Of a stretch of 64,000 bases of DNA, positions 61,767 to 64,000 are shown piece by piece (the stretch's first letter is position 1; each line of letters opens with the position of its first letter). The notes under the pieces are model-generated. The model saw nothing but the letters and a program-made list of their open reading frames with translations, was not told the origin of the DNA and did no database searches. This stretch comes from Oasisia sp. SBJ-2009 (lineage: Eukaryota; Annelida; Polychaeta; Sabellida; Siboglinidae): positions 36,407,141 to 36,471,140 of the forward strand of contig OZ024857.1 in assembly GCA_964017155.1 (NCBI GenBank), written 5' to 3'. The position numbers and the translations under genes are program-made.

Positions 61767-61850
61767 ATGTATGTCTGACAGTGTGCATGTGTATGTGTGT
61801 TCTGTGCAGCACTGTATTTTCACACATTAAGTCCTACAATAGTTGTACCT

Positions 61851-62422
61851 GTACTGTATCACCTGTAATCTTGTACTGTATCACCTGTAATCTTGTACTG
61901 TATCACCTGTAATCTTGTACTGTATCACCTGTAATCTTGTACTGTATCACCTGTAATCTTGTACTGTATCACCTGTAATCTTGTACTGTATCACCTGTAA
62001 TCTTGTACTGTATCACCTGTAATCTTGTACGGTATCACCTGTAATCTTGTACTGTATCACCTGTAATCTTGTACTGTATCACCTGTAATTTTGTACTGTA
62101 TCACCTGTAATCTTGTACTGTATCACCTGTAATCTTGTACTGTATCACCTGTAATCTTGTACTGTATCACCTGCAATCTTGTACTGTATCACCTGTAATC
62201 TTGTACTGTATCACCTGTAATCTTGTACTGTATCACCTGTAATCTTGTACTGTATCACCTGTAATCTTGTACTGTATCACCTGTAATCTTGTACTGTATC
62301 ACCTGTAATCTTGTACTGTATCACCTGTAATCTTGTACTGTATCACCTGTAATCTTGTACTGTATCACCTGTAATCTTGTACTGTATCACCTGTAATCTT
62401 GTACTGTATCACCTGTAATCTT
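61851..62422 (+). repeat. 22-base minisatellite, 26 copies, ending at a splice acceptor
   Basis: Units starting GTACTGTATCACCTGTAATC repeat with exact 22-base register from 61851 to 62422. Only isolated variants are seen (a G near 62031, TTTT near 62090, GCAATC near 62173). Seven bases after the last unit (GTCTCAG in place of GTACTGT) comes the exon 8 acceptor, so the branch-point region and pyrimidine tract of exon 8 are made of repeat. Confidence 0.97.
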
Positions 62423-62429
62423 GTCTCAG

Positions 62430-64000
62430 GTGACTGCGGCAAAATGCAAGCTGGCCCGAGAGCGTTCCCCTGCTGACCCGGCCGCGGACGACAAGAAGTT
62501 CATTCCAACTGGCGTCCGCAATGTCTTCACACTCGTCCAGAAGTTCTCCAGTAGCAGCAACCTCTCAGACCTAAGTCTCTCCGAGCAAGAGAAAAGCCCG
62601 CTTCCTGGGGGCAGAGAGCGCGAGAGGTTCACCTGGGACTCACTAGGGGTGGAAGACGACCAGCCGGGAACACGGCAGAGACGAACCCCAGAACGAACTC
62701 AGAGTTTCGCTGACCGACGTGTGTCGCCGTCACATGGCATTGTTCAGCGTGGAGCAAGTATGCGGAATCCAACGGCGAACTACAAAAAGACCGCTGCTGT
62801 TTCCCAACTTAACGCCGACAAGGAAAACAGCATGGACAGGGAGAATGGTTCTGAAGGTGAAGGGAAAGCTACCAGGGTCGTGCTTCGGAAACGACGACCT
62901 GTGGTCAATCACAACGTGCCGGATGAAGAACTCGCACGGATCCTCAACAGACGCAGCCTCTATCTGGAGAATTACGAGGCGGAAATTGCAAGTTCCAGCG
63001 ACGGTTGCTCATCGGCGGAGAAGTCAGTGAGCAAGTTTGAGATGCAGTTGGCCCAGAGGAAGAGTCACAAGGTTCAGTCAGACACAGACGATGAGTTGCA
63101 ACTGGCTCTGAAGGTCCGTCGTGAGAGGAGAACAGAGAACAGTGACAGTGGTGTGACAACGAATGGTCAAACACTAAACAGTGACATATCACCAATGGCA
63201 AGGACATCGTCAGCTGAAAAGGATCATTTGTCATCATTGACATCTGGCTCCACAAAACACTACGTAGCTAAGAACCCAGTGCAAACAAACACAAATGCAG
63301 TCAGCACAAGGCAGGCTGAACCTGTACATAATAGCTGTGGCAGTAACAGTGTGAATTATCCAGTGGAGAAAAACACGGTACCTACAGCAGACCGACGGCA
63401 TTCTCAAGACAAAGCTTTGAATTCAGGTGTGAATAAGGCCACGAAAACGTCTCCTTCCCACACAGTTGAACCAACTGTACCAGGAGTTGTGAAGAAGGAA
63501 TCTGCAGTGAGTGCAAAATCGAAGTCCTCCACAGAAACAAAGAACAGTCCCCAGCGCTTGGGTGAACAGAGTTCATCAGTGGACAGCAATGTGACAGCTA
63601 GTGTGAAACAGAGGGTTCCTCTGAATCCACACTCACAAGTACAACCTTCGAGTACCACTGTGCAGAAGGTTTCAAAAGAGTCAACTCCAAATCCAATGGG
63701 ACCAAGCATAGCTCCAGTTCTAAAGAAAGAAGCCAAGTTGAGTGAAGACAAGCCTTCTGCAGAAAACAACTTGGCAACCAGCATGAAGCACAAACATCCA
63801 GTACAGCCACCAACTCAAGGAAAACCTTCCAGTACCACCGTACAGAAGGCTATGAAAGATTCAACTTCCCATCTGGTTGAACAAAGTACACCAACAGCAG
63901 CTACGAAAGAAACGAAGATGTCTAAAGACCATCTGAAGCAGGCCACAGATCCAATGACCAGTCTTCAGTCATTGGATGTACAGAGTTCTTCAGTGGAAAA
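62430..64000 (+). CDS. Large disordered protein, coding exon 8 (runs off window)
   Basis: Acceptor TTGTCTCAG|GTG, phase 0 matching exon 7; 523 codons plus two bases without a stop to the window edge. It begins VTAAKCKLARERSPADPAAD, followed by FIPTGVRNVFTLVQKFSSSS and NLSDLSLSEQ. This first part (about 62430-63110) is less biased than the rest, with a possible helical segment PDEELARILNRRSLYLENYE (about 62921-62980) and RTQSFADRR resembling the RRSQSF of exon 1; it may be a conserved short region. From about 63180 it becomes Ser/Thr/Lys-rich with imperfect 60-residue repeats: PSSTTVQK at 63646 and again 180 bases later at 63826. It is the C-terminal limit visible; any folded domain lies downstream. 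Confidence 0.85.
   Translation, partial: MTAAKCKLARERSPADPAADDKKFIPTGVRNVFTLVQKFSSSSNLSDLSLSEQEKSPLPGGRERERFTWDSLGVEDDQPGTRQRRTPERTQSFADRRVSPSHGIVQRGASMRNPTANYKKTAAVSQLNADKENSMDRENGSEGEGKATRVVLRKRRPVVNHNVPDEELARILNRRSLYLENYEAEIASSSDGCSSAEKSVSKFEMQLAQRKSHKVQSDTDDELQLALKVRRERRTENSDSGVTTNGQTLNSDISPMARTSSAEKDHLSSLTSGSTKHYVAKNPVQTNTNAVSTRQAEPVHNSCGSNSVNYPVEKNTVPTADRRHSQDKALNSGVNKATKTSPSHTVEPTVPGVVKKESAVSAKSKSSTETKNSPQRLGEQSSSVDSNVTASVKQRVPLNPHSQVQPSSTTVQKVSKESTPNPMGPSIAPVLKKEAKLSEDKPSAENNLATSMKHKHPVQPPTQGKPSSTTVQKAMKDSTSHLVEQSTPTAATKETKMSKDHLKQATDPMTSLQSLDVQSSSVE

Overview
The window is eukaryotic nuclear DNA from an animal. Coding blocks are separated by long AT-rich introns with GT..AG junctions, there are many CA/GT, CT and AT microsatellites, and it carries relics of tRNA-derived SINEs, a non-LTR retrotransposon and foldback DNA elements. 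The dispersed-element content suggests a marine invertebrate, perhaps a mollusc or other lophotrochozoan. That placement is an inference and not a firm call.

The one well-supported gene lies on the + strand and fills the right three quarters of the window. I assemble eight coding exons: 16719-16881, 20660-20815, 23710-23959, 24600-27554, 33897-34267, 54501-54595, 56777-58750 and 62430 to beyond 64000. Reading phase agrees across every one of the seven junctions, and an in-frame stop lies 21 bases upstream of the first ATG. The product is at least 2,511 residues and is still open at the window edge. Everything visible is low-complexity, Ser/Thr/Pro/basic-rich and probably disordered: repeated RASSFD-type motifs, a coding minisatellite, a 658-residue Thr/Ala/Lys-rich exon, and about 60-residue repeats at the right edge. 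I see no catalytic domain, signal peptide or membrane segment, and I do not assign a family. A cytoskeletal or signalling scaffold whose folded domains lie beyond the window is one possible reading.

Left part (1-16.7 kb): no firm gene. It holds a large foldback element with CRE-like hairpins (about 1.6-2.1 kb), a short inverted-repeat element around telomere-like sequence (4.3-4.5 kb), two abutting perfect palindromes (7.27-7.39 kb), one candidate minus-strand secreted cysteine-rich peptide exon (11.3-11.6 kb), a SINE (14.75-15.09 kb), and the presumed promoter/5' UTR (15.7-16.7 kb), which ends in an exact 11-base-period repeat leading into the start codon.

Introns: intron 4 contains an isolated MADF-domain half exon (32.4 kb) and a coding-like minus-strand block (28.9-29.2 kb) beside a nested AT-rich palindrome. 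The 20-kb intron 5 contains three candidate internal first exons with good splice donors (37.4, 39.4 and 44.8 kb). Two of these end in the phase needed by exon 6, so shorter isoforms may be made. It also holds a decayed protein-coding mobile element (41.1-41.9 kb). Intron 7 is built from minisatellites, and the last one, a 22-base unit repeated 26 times, runs to within seven bases of the exon 8 splice acceptor.
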